A stretch of DNA of 64,000 nt from assembly GCF_937616625.2 (NCBI RefSeq), contig NC_065573.1, forward strand, positions 12,787,001 through 12,851,000. The letters run 5' to 3'. The stretch is from Mercurialis annua (taxonomy: Eukaryota > Streptophyta > Magnoliopsida > Malpighiales > Euphorbiaceae). The position numbers and the translations under genes were made by a program. Shown here piece after piece: positions 25,701 through 36,350 of the stretch. The notes beneath the pieces were generated by a model. That model was not told the DNA's origin, did no database searches, and saw only the letters and a program-made list of their open reading frames with translations. Each line of letters opens with the position of its first letter. Positions within the stretch are counted from its first letter, which is position 1.

Positions 25701-28700
25701 ATACACAGATCTGCAACACCAGAATGAATTACTGTTCATTTACGGGATGGCAGACTATTGATTAACAATGAAATGTACTCTTATTATCCTTTTTTTCAGC
25801 TACAAGATCACTTCACATTTACTATTTTCATACATGCAAGATCCACAGAACCATAAAACATATTGCAATGTAGCTTACTCTGATTTCCCTGACTTTGCCT
25901 TAAACTCTTCTTGGATGCGCCTTATGAGGAGTCCATTTGCACCTAATGGCTTTTCTTCAATCTGCTTCCCCGTGACTAAGTTCAGTATACCATCCAAACC
26001 TAATAGTTTGTTTAAGCTGTTTGCTTGCTTGCTTCGGGGAACAGACGAATCAGCGTTCATTTTAATTTCATTTTTCACAATATTATCATAGAGGGAACCC
26101 AGATACTCTTCAGACAAATCCTTCCCGTCATCTATTCCACGATTGTTTCGTCTGAAATCAGCCTTAGACATCTGGATGGATCCAATGCAGGACAGTTAGA
26201 AACACCCAAATGGATTTTTTTTTCCTATACATATAAACAAATAAATCATCTATGCATTTTAAGTTGTTTGGATAACGCGAATTAAAACCACATTTAATTT
26301 ATCTAACTAAGTCAAAAAGCACTTAAAATGACAAGTCATAATTATTAAATTAACTTTTTTTACTGAAAATTATACATTGCTAGTTTCTTTAAAAAAGAAA
26401 TACTGAAATAACCTTTATACTCACTTTCTTTATCATTAAAATACAACTAATAAATCATAAACTCTTTTTTCACCTTTAAATCTTTTAGTTATCTCTATAA
26501 AATTATTATACTATATCTTTATATTTATATTTATATTTATATAGAAGTAATTTGTTGTTACAATTGTTATTTTAGCAATATTTATTTATAGTTCCATGTC
26601 CACAGTGGAATGGCTAAAACATAAAAAATCAAAATTTTAAAAATAAAATAAATTTAACTAGAATTTAATATTTTTCAACAATGAAAGTTATCAAATAAAT
26701 TTTACACTTCTAACACTTTAATATTTCAGTATTTATTATAATCAACCATTAAAATCCAGCACTTAATTTTCAGAATTTTCAAAAACAACAATCAAGTATC
26801 AAAACCAAAAGATTTGTCATCAAAGAAAAGAAAAATGTGACTAGTCACGACGTGACCAATGATAAATGGAATAAAGGTTCCGCAAGCAAACCTTATCTTT
26901 AACCATATTGTTATGGGCGTCTGTGTTGAGCATTATTACGGAATAAGCTAAGACATAAGCTGTATCTGCGCTAGTAAATGAATTTGGATTGCATTTACAG
27001 TAGCGTTCTGCAAACTTTTCCATAATGCGGTCAATCTTTTGTGCTTCTCCAGGTAACTTGAAGCCCCGTAAGAAAAACCTTATTGCTTCTCCAAAGTCCA
27101 TTGCTTTAAAATTGAAAGAATCCACATAAGAATGCATAACTCTCAAACAAAACTCATCTCTTTCACCCAAATAGTCACCAATCATAGTTTCATTTAAGCC
27201 GATGGTGTTTTTCAGGAAGGCGGCAACTTCTTCTGGAGAACCACCAATTTTTTTGCTGCTTAACAAAAACTCGACGCCCTTGGCAGGTTTCCTATTAAAT
27301 AGAGCAATACCTTTCTGCATTTAACCCATCAAACTTGTCAATAAAAGGCAAAACAGACCTGATATCAATTTAAATGGAGAAGATTATTACTCTTAGGTAG
27401 AACAACAACAGTTTGGTAGCACATGATCTATATAAAACAGACATGACATTTCATCATAACACTTATGAAAATAACCTGTAAACATAAACAGATGCTAATC
27501 GATTCTTAACTTATGCATGAAAAATGGATAACTGTCATATAAGTCAAGCAAAACTCAACCTGGAGTTCAATTTTATAAGCCCGGCGCTGTTCAAGGCTAG
27601 CAGCATCTGACATTTCAGCGCTCGCTTCTGAATGTAAATCATCGTCAGGACTACTAGCATCTTCTCCAATTGGATTTACATGATTATCTGTTGAAGCATC
27701 TATCTCAGAGATCTTAGGCACATAGGACTCTCCTTCCTCTACTCGCAACTGTTGATCCATCCAAGAACCCATCGATTTAATGATACCAACCAAACACTTC
27801 ACAGATTCATGCCGAAACGTGATATCTTGGGCTGCAGACAAAGTTGTGTTTGAACCAGCAGGGGGTCCAAGAGCAGTTTTAAGAAGACCATTTACAACCC
27901 TGCAAGTATCTGAAGGAATTATAAGGGTTTTAATACATCTTTTACAACACAATATTGTGACAGAAAAAACTATAACACTAACAAATAAAGAGCATCTATG
28001 GAATAGGTAGAATCCACCAAATTAGTGTGATCAGTATAGAATGATTATTTTCTATATGACGTATCCCTTCCCTCAGGGCCATGAATTCATTGGTTACTTG
28101 GTTCAAAAAAGAGCTTAGAAGGATTATACAATCCTAACATGGATAAATGCCAACCATATAATAATGGTCTGAAGCTCAAGAAGCTATATACCTTCAAAAG
28201 TTCAATTATACTCCACATTTCAAATGCAACCCTTGAAGTGATATTCCAAGGGAATTCCATCCATAGTCTCAAAAGGCCAAGCAATAGGAGCTAGTTGAGT
28301 TTTGCATTCACTATTTTATTCTATTTTGGTTCGTCAAGCTGCTCTCAAGGCAGAAAAACTTATGTAGGAATTAACTTGTTCTTCCTCTGTCCTTTTCAAG
28401 TGACTCGCTGTAATACAGGCATTAAACTTACTAGTAGTATAGGTCAGGAGTATACATCTGATTCTAACGGTGTTAGACAAACATGGACGAAACGAAAGGA
28501 GTTTTGTTGATTTAAAATCAAATATCAAGTGGGCCGAAAGTAAAACTTAGGGACAACCATGATAGAAGGCCCAAAAGTTAGGGACTATGGGTGATTGTAA
28601 GCATGATAGTGAATACATCCTATAAATATTTCACCATAGGAAGTCAACATTGTCCGTAGAGAGCCATAAGAACTAGCAAAATGTACATTTATGGCTCTCA

Positions 28701-31292
28701 TGTGGGCTCGCTCATTTCTTTAGTTTGTAGACCAAAAGAATGATATCCTGCCATTCCCTAAGTAGTGGTGGCTCTGCGTTCACTCTTACCATTATTGTTT
28801 TATGTAACTACTATAATGAGGCAAAGAGGGTATTATTGGAAGCTACAAAAGGAAGAAACATCCTAGGAGAAGTATGCCAACCAAAAACCTTAAAAAAAAG
28901 TATAAGTTACTAAAGCACAATTTTCAGCAAGTATCGCATTGCAGGAAACAACTCCCAAGGAAGTGGTCAAGTGCACTCAAACCACCAAAAATTCTACACA
29001 AAGACTATCATATATAATCCACTTTAATTGCATAATCCAAGTTATTATCAAAGTTCATGATTTCCAAATTATATCTTCATTTATGAAATTTACAACATAT
29101 GAACAGAAGATCCTTGTCTTATGAAAACCATATACAATGAATTATTCAGATTTCATAAATTTTAAACTAGCTAATATTAAGCAAAATAAGAAACAAAAAT
29201 GATAGAAATATAAGATCAGTACCTCTCGTATATGTTGGGAGCATCTAAGTCACAGTCATAATTCACAAAAACATCAATTATAATCTGTGAATCCTGAGCA
29301 ATCTTTTCCAAAAAATTCAGAACAATCATCTTTTGTAAGAAGCTAGGCTGGTTAACATTCTCAAGCACCCTAAGGATGAGCATGGGAAAGAATATGCCGA
29401 TTTCTGCCTTTAATCCTGATCTGAATTTGGATAGCAAGATCATAAAGATAGAACACTGGAGCTGAAAAATAGCCATAACCGACAAAGCACTGTTCTTTAA
29501 TAAGGACAAGCAAAGGTATTGCTTAACAGCATTGAGAAACCTGTACCATTTACAGTAAATGTCACATGCTCAAAGTTTAGACAGATAAACATCAAATTGG
29601 TGGACATAAAGAACATAACAAAATTTTCATTTCATGATGACGAGCACAAAAAGAAGCAAACTCATGGAAAATTGCTGCTCCTATGAATTTTCATGCTCTT
29701 TCTTATAATCAGCAAGGGACTAATAGAAATTTTTGACAAATAAACTAAAAAAATTTAAAAGCGATTTCCCACCAAGAAAATTTGAACAGAGACCAGAAAA
29801 CAGTATAATAGCAAGAATGTATATTTCAAAAATTTAAAAGTATCTATCGGAACCTTCTCCACTCAAAAACCCTCTTTAAGACAATTATAGTAAGGTAACT
29901 ATAGTAAAGTATTCTTGCAAGTTTCAAGAAATGAGGTTCATTGTCAGTCATTATTCCTTTTCTTGGAAAAACACCTTAACTCCAATGCAAGAATCCAGGA
30001 ATATATCTTTTTAGCATTTAGGAATTCTCTTTCTTTGTTTCGCTTCTTACTCTAGTTAATCCCATTTCTAACCAATATAATATATTAGATTCTTTACCAA
30101 GCATAGAAACTAACAGAAAAAAGGTGCAGCTAAATTATATGGAATTTTGCAAAATGTGTTATATTTAAAAGGAACGTGGTGATGCATAGTGTAAGAGAAC
30201 TTAAATTAGAAATTGAGAGCAGATGCAAATGACTTGCCTTTCATTGTTGCACCAAATGGGACCCCCATTGTCCATGATGACCTTAAGCAACTCCAGGGAC
30301 AATATTTTACCTCTCAAAAGGATATGGTCATCAGGGTTTTCCTGAGAAGAGTATTTCATAGACAATTTGCAGAGATTTCTAAAAAGAAGGAAACCATCCT
30401 CCCTAATCTTACTCCCCCAAGCAACAGCATTTGCTTCTCCATTACCCAAATCACCTTTAATCTCAGTTTCATTCCCGTTAGTCAAATTAACATCATTATC
30501 ATGACTACTGCTATTACCATTGTGAACTTTGGGAGATGAAGGAATTTGCAATACAAATTGACCCTCAGAAGAGGCGGCAGCCATGACCTCATGAATGAAA
30601 TTCTGACAAAAATGAATAGAACTGCCTTCATTCAAGCTTTTATCAGTGAACTCCAACAATTCATTAACATTAACAACTTTGAAATCATGAATGTCCAAAG
30701 AATCGTCCTCGACACGGGTAAAAACAATAAGCACAATTTGAGCAAGTACAGATTTAGCACAGATCTGATTAGTACCATTAAATCCACCAAGATACACATT
30801 ATAACAAGTCCTAACAAGGCTCACCAGACACTCCCCGCGGATCAAAACACAAGGAGATCTAACCGCAGAAAGCAAAACCCTAAGCACGCCGAGCTCAACA
30901 GATTCGTCGCCAATCCCACACACCTTGCAAACACCGTCGATGATCTTGAAAAGGATAGTATGATTGGAATCGATTTCGCCACGAACAAGGCCCAATGAGA
31001 AGAGCTTGAAAGCGCATTCGAGGGCAGGCTCAACGACTTTAGAGTAGGAGGAATCTAGGGCGAGAATTAGGGGGCTGAGGAGGAACTCGGAGTCGGAAGA
31101 GGAGGTTCCGACAAGAGAACTTTGGGGATCGGAGTCGTCGGAGAGAGAGTGGAGCTTGTCGAGAGCGGATTTACAAGCAGAAACGAGGTGAGAATGCTTG
31201 CGCCAAGCTGCATTTTTGACGATTTTGTCGAGTGAAGGACCCAGAACTTTGCCGCAGCGAGATGAACCTCCTAGGCTTTGTGATGATGACAT
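16748..31292 (-). CDS. BIG1: BIG1/BIG4-type brefeldin A-inhibited ARF guanine-nucleotide exchange factor (Sec7 domain), 11 exons
   Basis: Large ARF-GEF that loads GTP on ARF GTPases at the trans-Golgi network for vesicle traffic. Coding exons, 5' to 3' on the minus strand, are 31,292-30,238; 29,540-29,223; 27,899-27,560; 27,314-26,892; 26,171-25,879; 25,710-25,437; 25,006-24,504; 24,265-23,944; 22,992-22,632; 21,715-21,033; 17,338-16,748. They sum to 5,163 nt, 1,720 residues plus stop, in frame at every join; family members are about 1,690-1,790 residues. All introns are GT-AG except intron 1 (GC-AG). The start was chosen because MSSSQSLGG is the conserved N-terminus of this subclade. Regions: DCB about 10-220; HUS box NYDCD at 445-449; Sec7 about 575-765 with the glutamic finger in FKLPGEAQK (E661); then HDS repeats to the end. 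Y695, S696, D703 and M713 match the residues known to give BFA sensitivity. The N-terminus separates it from the BIG2/BIG3 and BIG5 classes; BIG1 and BIG4 cannot be told apart here. No stops or frameshifts were seen. Confidence 0.96.
17943..18720 (-). pseudogene. Decayed ITS2 and 5' 26S rRNA fragment inside BIG intron 10
   Basis: On the minus strand, 18,720-18,541 resembles the 3' half of ITS2 (GGTTGTAAGAC, CGACCGCGACCC). From about 18,540 it reads as the 5' start of 26S rRNA: CTGAGTTTAA, AAGCGGAG, GAGCCCCGTCGTGCC, GGGTTGTTTGG, GAACAAGTA, GGAAAGATGAAAAG, GTCAAAGAGTGCTT and, last, CTTGAAACACAGACCAAGGAG at 17,943. Relative to functional 26S there are small deletions (for example after GAGTTTAA and after AAGCGGAG) and many C-to-T/G-to-A changes. 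It is therefore not a working rRNA gene but an old insertion into the intron, in the same orientation as the host gene. Confidence 0.88.
19613..20627. mobile_element. Mutator-type element in BIG intron 10
   Basis: The inverted ends start GGCAAAAAGGCTCAAAAACT on both strands and continue for about 110 bp ('caatagcaccctgacc' and its complement). A perfect 9-bp target duplication, ATTTGAATA, is at 19,604-19,612 and 20,628-20,636. The inside is a GC-rich palindrome array (19,964-20,300) with no transposase. It lies between the last two coding exons and far from the splice sites. Its ends resemble those of the MITE at 15,943-16,555. Confidence 0.92.
19964..20300. repeat. Head-to-head palindrome array GAGCTGCTC / GAAGACGAG
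   Basis: About a dozen short palindromes are joined end to end. Examples are GCCTTCCATGGAAGGC (around 20,127 and 20,191), GAGCAGATCTGCTC, CGTCTTCCATGGAAGACG, and three tandem 30-bp units combining GAGCTGCTGCTC with CGTCCTCCATGAGGAAGACG. The tract is GC-rich in an AT-rich intron. Because it is palindromic it is open in several frames on both strands, which yields spurious low-complexity proteins (Ser/Thr/Arg or Glu/Asp/Leu). Not coding. Confidence 0.9.
23400..23820. mobile_element. hAT-like MITE in BIG intron 8
   Basis: Ends TAGGGGTAAGC and GCTCACCCCTA form short terminal inverted repeats typical of hAT MITEs. The inside is packed with CCGAATTAACC / GGTTAATTCGG words in both orientations. No clean 8-bp target duplication was found. 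Confidence 0.65.
29541..30237 (-). other. GC-AG intron 1 of the BIG gene
   Basis: Exon 1 ends GAAAG at 30,238 and the next bases are GCAAGTC. The following exon starts after ...GGTACAG at 29,541. Joining there restores an Arg codon (AG+G) and the conserved [10 protein letters not shown] run. The nearest GT, 4 bp further in, would put the next exon out of frame and into a stop. GCAAGT is the usual consensus of the minor GC-donor class of U2 introns. Confidence 0.9.
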
Positions 31293-31619
31293 TGTGATTT
31301 AAATCTCTCGCAGATCTTATCTCTGCATACTCTTCTTCTCTTTCTTTTTCATTTTCTTCCCATCACAATGGAGTTTATGCATTACCCTTTCTTTTTGTTT
31401 TTTCAATTTCAACCAAAAGGATTCATTTTTTCAATTTTGTTCTAATTCCGCAACTATAAACAATTTTAATGGCCTAATTACTTATTATTTTTTAATAATA
31501 ATTAAACTTTTTATTATAATATTTCCACCGTTTTCTCTCTCCTTCTATTCTCTGTGCGCTCTGTGAGAAAAATAATTGTTTTCTCTTACGCCACAGCCAA
31601 ATGATACGGCGAGAAAAAG
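31293..31619 (-). promoter_or_regulatory. 5' leader and short remaining promoter of the BIG gene
   Basis: About 330 bp separate the BIG start codon from the first recognisable transposon sequence. On the gene strand, the 70 bp before the ATG are rich in GAAAAGAAAG/AGAGAAGAAG, typical of plant 5' leaders. No convincing TATA box was seen, as is common for housekeeping genes. Confidence 0.4.
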
Positions 31620-31933
31620 AGGTTAGAAGAAACCAGATTCTACTCCAAATTTGTAGCAAGTAATCGTTAATGATAGTGAAAACTTTAGTGATAATCACTC
31701 AATAGAAATTGTTGAAGTTCCTAAGATTGAATTTGGTTCGCTATCGAAGGAAGTTGAGGTGAAAGATTTTAACCTAGCTAAAGATATTGGAAACAAAATC
31801 AGTGATGAAAGGTACACAGATGAAGTTCTTATTGAAGTTACCGTCAATAATGCTGGAGTTCCTAAGAAATTGTAGACTCTTTTTAGGGATAGTAGATCCA
31901 AAAGTAATAACAGTGCGTTGAAGTATATTCTTT
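31620..31933 (+). pseudogene. LINE-like DUF4283-type ORF remnant, 5' part
   Basis: The plus-strand frame around 31,640-31,930 reads KKPDSTPNL, a run of acidic/Ser residues, then NNAGVPKKL-stop-TLFRDSRSK...LKYI. This is the entry into the DUF4283 domain of plant LINE-type retroelement ORF1-like proteins (pattern 'W..LF..NR....G..L.Y..P'). The frame is cut at 31,933 by the Tat/Ogre-like element and resumes at 47,625. An in-frame stop shows it was already dead or died later. Confidence 0.6.
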
Positions 31934-34327
31934 TATGAGCAGAGCGGGGTTTGGGTATCGCTCTCCCAAGACTATGGTTGACTTCTCGATCTGGAAATGG
32001 TTTTGAAAAATGGAGTCACCATCCAGTTCAACTAGGAAATGCATTTTAACCGACTAGATAGCCTTACTCGCCTCTGGTAAGACTATCATGCATCGGATCA
32101 AAAACTAGGGTTCGTGGACCTCCCCGAGACTCTTGTGCTTGGCTTATCTGTTACCGGCTTTATTTACTGGACATATTCGTATTATATCTCATCTCAACAG
32201 TATATGCAGTTCACAGGATATGAAAGCTGTAAATAAACATATAAGCAGTAAACATGTTTGACGCGCATATGACTCGATCTGGACTGGCATTTGAGGCAAA
32301 TAACAGGTACTTCTAAACATACATCTAACCTTAGAGGTTTCTAGCAAGTAGCATAAGTCTGGCTGGTCTGGATTGATCGCATGCACAAAACCTAAAACCG
32401 TATGTATAAGCGCGATTTGATTGATTTTATTAGGTGATCTTGAAAAACCTATACAACCATTTACTACATTTTTCGTATTAGTCCTACGATGTCTAGGTGA
32501 TGGGCTGGAATTGCATTAGTGGGCCAATTTCAGGTGATTAGTCCTTTAACAGGTTATTATTTGATTTGGAATGCTTTTGGGAAGTAGTAAACAGTGCTAG
32601 AATGCTCAGGGGCAGTCGGATATACATATAAGGTTAGAGATACTTTTAAACTTCGTTGACTTTGAGTGACTGGCCCTCGCGCGGGTTTTGACGATCGGTC
32701 TGGTCAGAATGGGCTCTCGGTCAGATTACGGGAGTTGTGCGTCTCGTCGATCCGGTCCTACTGGTTTGATTCGGAGTCGATTCCAAATTTGAGTTAACCT
32801 GGAATCGGCTCTGAAAGTTGTTGGTTTGCTGGGCCTCGGACTCGGGGGCCCGGTTTATACACTATGTTACATATTTGGACTTATGAGTCCGTTTTATATC
32901 TGGTATGGACCGTTACAATACATAATATTATTCTACACTAAATTATCTACGTTTGGGTTAAAATTAGGCCTTATTCAGAGTCCGGATGAGCCCGAAAACA
33001 CGTTTTGAAATTCGGATCGAAGTCTGGAGGATTTGGGAGCGAATCTTGGGAGCTAACGAAGGAGGAGCACGGCGCCAACTTAAGCTGCCGGCGCCAACAG
33101 GATGAGGTGGCGGCGGTGCCGGTTACAGCGGCGGTGGCGCCGGTTCGTCGGCAGATTCAAATGTCTTTTTGTTTTACTTTGTTTTCACTCGTTTCAACTC
33201 CGTTTCTCATGCAAAAGGAGGCAAAATCACATAGAATCAAACAAGGAACCTAAATATAGAATAATCAAAGTGTTTAAAGCTCATCTAGATAAAAATTATT
33301 TTTCTGGGCAACAAGTACTAAAATAGGTTTTTCATGGCAAGTAAGCTCGAAACTACACCTAACATGCATCCTAAGAGCTACAATCTACTGGGTTTCCGAA
33401 TTTAAACATATTAAACACATTAAATCAGTCATTAACATGCTTTTTCATTAATTTCATGGCAATTTGACAATTTATTTATTAAGCTAAATATGGCAATTTT
33501 ATGGCTAAAACTAACACATAAGCTAACATATAGCCTAAAATATACAATCACAACAATTATTATATTCATGGCATACAATTTCATGGCAAATCAAAGGAAC
33601 AAAATAAGAGGGTCCTCAGAATTACCGGTCTGAGTCCTTGGCTCGTTTATTGGCAAAGTGGATGCGGAATCCAGCTTTGAAACTGTGCAGGGCTTGTGTT
33701 CTTAGAGAATCGAAGCGTTCTTAGCGTTTCAGGACTGGATTTTTGTGTGTTTGTGTATGGTGGCCGAATTTTACTGTCTAATTTTCTAGGGTTTGTGTGC
33801 CGCTTCTAGCCAGGCTGACTTAAGGCTGTATTTATAGGGGAATGGGTGACCTAGGGTTCCCTAGAATCTTCTAGGGTTGAAAGAGTGTGAAGTGATAAGC
33901 CTTTAGGTATTAAGATTAGTTAAAAACATTATTTTTTATTAAATTCGTATTAAAACTTGATGGCTAAGTAAAAAAGTGCTAAAAGTGAATTTCCGTGCTC
34001 AAAAGTATTAAAAACTACTCTTGGGACCTTATGGGTTTGGGTATGGTCAATTTCAGTCCATAAAACGTGCAAATTGGCCCATACACTTCTAAGATATGGC
34101 AATTAGTCCAATTTCTAGACTTAGATTACAAATTTTTTATTTTTATGGGCTATTTACGCCTAATTACGTTTTAATCCTCCAAGTTTACAACTGTGCACTT
34201 ATTACGCATGCTTAGATTCCAGCAAGCAAATCGAAAGCTCGTCAATTGGACGGATTTCTCTGGAAATCATCGTTGGACGCTTCAGTTTCTTATCACTTTT
34301 TACCTATCTGAAAAATAGATGTCTACA
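31934..34327 (-). repeat. 3' LTR of the Tat/Ogre-like element
   Basis: Aligns along its whole length with 41,016-42,593 plus 46,785-47,624. On the minus strand it starts TGTAGACATC and ends GCTCATA (ancestrally CTCACA). A GC-rich GGCGCC palindrome cluster lies at 33,071-33,141. No ORF of note. It gives the empty-site allele for the hAT insertion (at about 33,510). Confidence 0.88.
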
Positions 34328-34342
34328 ATTTGCCCCCTCTTT
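34328..34342 (-). other. Polypurine tract of the Tat/Ogre-like element
   Basis: The minus strand reads AAAGAGGGGGCAAAT directly before the LTR start TGTAGAC. This is the expected position and composition of a PPT, used to prime plus-strand DNA synthesis. Confidence 0.75.
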
Positions 34343-34767
34343 AACGAGAATTGACGAATTAGGTCAATTTTTGTTAAAGAAGAGACTTGCTATTAGACGA
34401 GCGACAAGGATACTGACCACCATCAAAGGCGCTTGCTTGCCCGGTGGTGTCGTAATGCCCTAGCCTGAGCATTACCTACCGTGGTGCATGACTCTGGCCT
34501 CATGCACCTCTGGTTCTGGTCTACTCCGCATCTAGCTGGGAGTAGTTTTCTCAGCTGCCGTTGAGCCCGGGCTGCCTGAGTGCGTGTCCCGTGGAATGGA
34601 GCTATAAACTCTCGACCGTCTCGAGAGTGGTCCGATGGCACAAACCCTGGTAATTGTCCAGTCTGAGACTTCTTTATAGAATAGACAGGATCCCTTGGCC
34701 ATCCCAAAGGCCATCTTATTGAGTAGGTGTCTGGATTCCGTTAAATATTCCATGCTTAACAGATGTT

Positions 34768-34885
34768 GGTGTCTTTCTACCGTATGCTGATATTTTCTAT
34801 CAGGCTTTGGCATCTTTCTGCCACTTATGGTGTCTCTATACCACGTTTCGGTATTTCTCTACCGTTTTTTGGCGTTTTTATGCCA
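34768..34885. repeat. Array of six small hairpins with changing stems
   Basis: Six stem-loops start about every 20-21 bp: GGTGTCTTTCTACC (34,768), CTGATATTTTCTATCAG (34,787), TGGCATCTTTCTGCCA (34,808), TGGTGTCTCTATACCA (34,828), CGGTATTTCTCTACCG (34,849), TGGCGTTTTTATGCCA (34,870). Stems differ in sequence but both arms change together; two of them contain a G-T pair. Loops are T/C-rich. The array lies in the 3' untranslated part of the Tat/Ogre-like element. Confidence 0.8.
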
Positions 34886-34950
34886 TTTGAGGAGTCTAGC
34901 TCTATTGGATCCCGTCTTCTGGGCAACTCCCTATTTCTTCGGGGTCTATT

Positions 34951-35368
34951 TTAAAGGCTCTAGGACTTGCTGGGGTTATTCTAAAGGCTCTGGGACTTGT
35001 ACGAAGGCTCTGGGACTTGCTCCAATTCTCTGGGTTTATTCTGAAGGCTCTGGGACTTGTCTGAAGGCTCTAGGATTTTTCTGAAGGCTCTAGGACTTTT
35101 CTGAAGGCTCTAGGACTTGCTTCTATTCTCTAGGTTTATTCTGAAGGCTTTAGGAATTGCCTGAATGCTCTAGGACTTGTCTAAAGGCTCTAGGACTTGT
35201 CTAAAGGCTCTAGGACTGGCCTGAAGGCTCTGGGACTTGTCTGAAGGTTCTAGGACTTATTTGAAGGCTCTAGGACTTGTCTGAAGGCTCTAGAACTTAT
35301 CTGAAGGCTCTGGGACTTCGTCTGAAGGCTCTAGGACTTTGTCTGAAAGCTCTGGAACTTTGTCTGAA
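34951..35368. repeat. Tandem repeat of about 20-21 bp, about 18-20 units
   Basis: Unit CTGAAGGCTCTAGGACTTGT with small changes, mostly contiguous, with two longer variant units (around 35,010-35,045 and 35,110-35,150). It lies a few hundred bases from the PPT, in the hypervariable 3' UTR where Tat-lineage elements are known to carry tandem repeats. A separate 75-bp duplication follows at about 35,390-35,520. Confidence 0.9.
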
Positions 35369-35976
35369 TTTTGTCCGTCTGTTTTCAACATTTGTCTGTA
35401 TTCCTCGGTTGTTCATCTTCTGGGATGTCTGTATCTTTGTCTGTCAGTTTTCAAGATTGCCTGTATTCCTCGGCTATTCATCTTTTAGGATGTATGTTTT
35501 CTTGTTTATCCGCCTTCAAGGTCGTCTGTCATTCTGATTCCGTCTTTTCGCTTGACATCCTTAGAGGTATCTTTCTGGCATATCCTTAAAGGATGTAATT
35601 TTTTGTCTTTCAGTGGCTTGTGCCTTTTTAAGAGAGCCATCCCCTCATTTCTCATTTGTATTTATCTTTCTTCTTTTTTCTATTCTTTGAATTTGAACAT
35701 TTAAGCTATGGCCCCACTCTAAACTTTTGGGGAGCCGTGCATTGATCTTGACCGGCATGCTACTTTATTGGAGGCGGGCGAGGAGGTCCCGCTCTTGTTG
35801 CACTTGGAGGACCATTTGTGTGCCAAGGCTCATCGGGAGGTGCGTTTTTATCGTTTTTAGCTTGTAGATAGACTTTTTATTGTCTGTATGTTTGAAATAC
35901 ATCCGAAATATTGTCAAAGCTTTGTCGGAAGTGGGCCTAGTCACAAAAAAAAATTGTCCAGGAGAGGGGAAAAACA

Positions 35977-36090
35977 GTGGCGGTGGCGCCAAGTCATAGT
36001 AGCGCCGCCACCACTATGTTCTGGCGGTGCCGCTAGAATAAGCTGGCGCCGCTGCTAGTGACACTAGCGCCGTGACGGTGGCGCCTGTGC
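35977..36090. repeat. GGCGCC / GGCGGTG palindrome array in the element interior
   Basis: GC-rich words GTGGCGGTGGCGCC (35,977), AGCGCCGCCACCAC (36,001), CTGGCGGTGCCGCTAG (36,021), CTGGCGCCGCTGC (36,043) and CTAGCGCCGTGACGG (36,064) recur every 20-24 bp in alternating orientation. Related clusters occur in both LTRs (33,071-33,141; 42,145-42,230, including the perfect 14-mer TGCCGGCGCCGGCA at 42,172). Confidence 0.75.
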
Positions 36091-36350
36091 TCTGTGAGCA
36101 CCACCCTGGTTCTAGTCATGATCACGACCAATTCCTTTCATGGAAATTGGTGTAGAAATCAAACGGATTGAACATCTTTTATAAACAAATACTATTTATA
36201 AATCATATCAGAGTTTACAGTATAAAATACCGTTTGAATTCAAATCATAAATCTTATAGTGACACCCACTAACTATTGCAGCTCTATAGGAACTCGTACT
36301 TTGTGTAAGCAAAGTGACTTCTGACACAAAGGAGATGGTCTGTCTGATCC

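Noticed and set aside
29541..30237. A U12-type (AT-AC) intron or a mis-set exon border for BIG intron 1
   Set aside because: The acceptor is AG and the GCAAGT donor fits the GC-AG class of U2 introns; the frame and conserved residues agree exactly.
30213..30998. Plus-strand frames of 108 and 150 codons
   Set aside because: Antisense shadows of BIG exon 1.
35277..35589. Plus-strand frames of 72-86 codons with Leu/Ser repeats
   Set aside because: Produced by the 20-21 bp tandem repeat and the 75-bp duplication in the element's 3' UTR.
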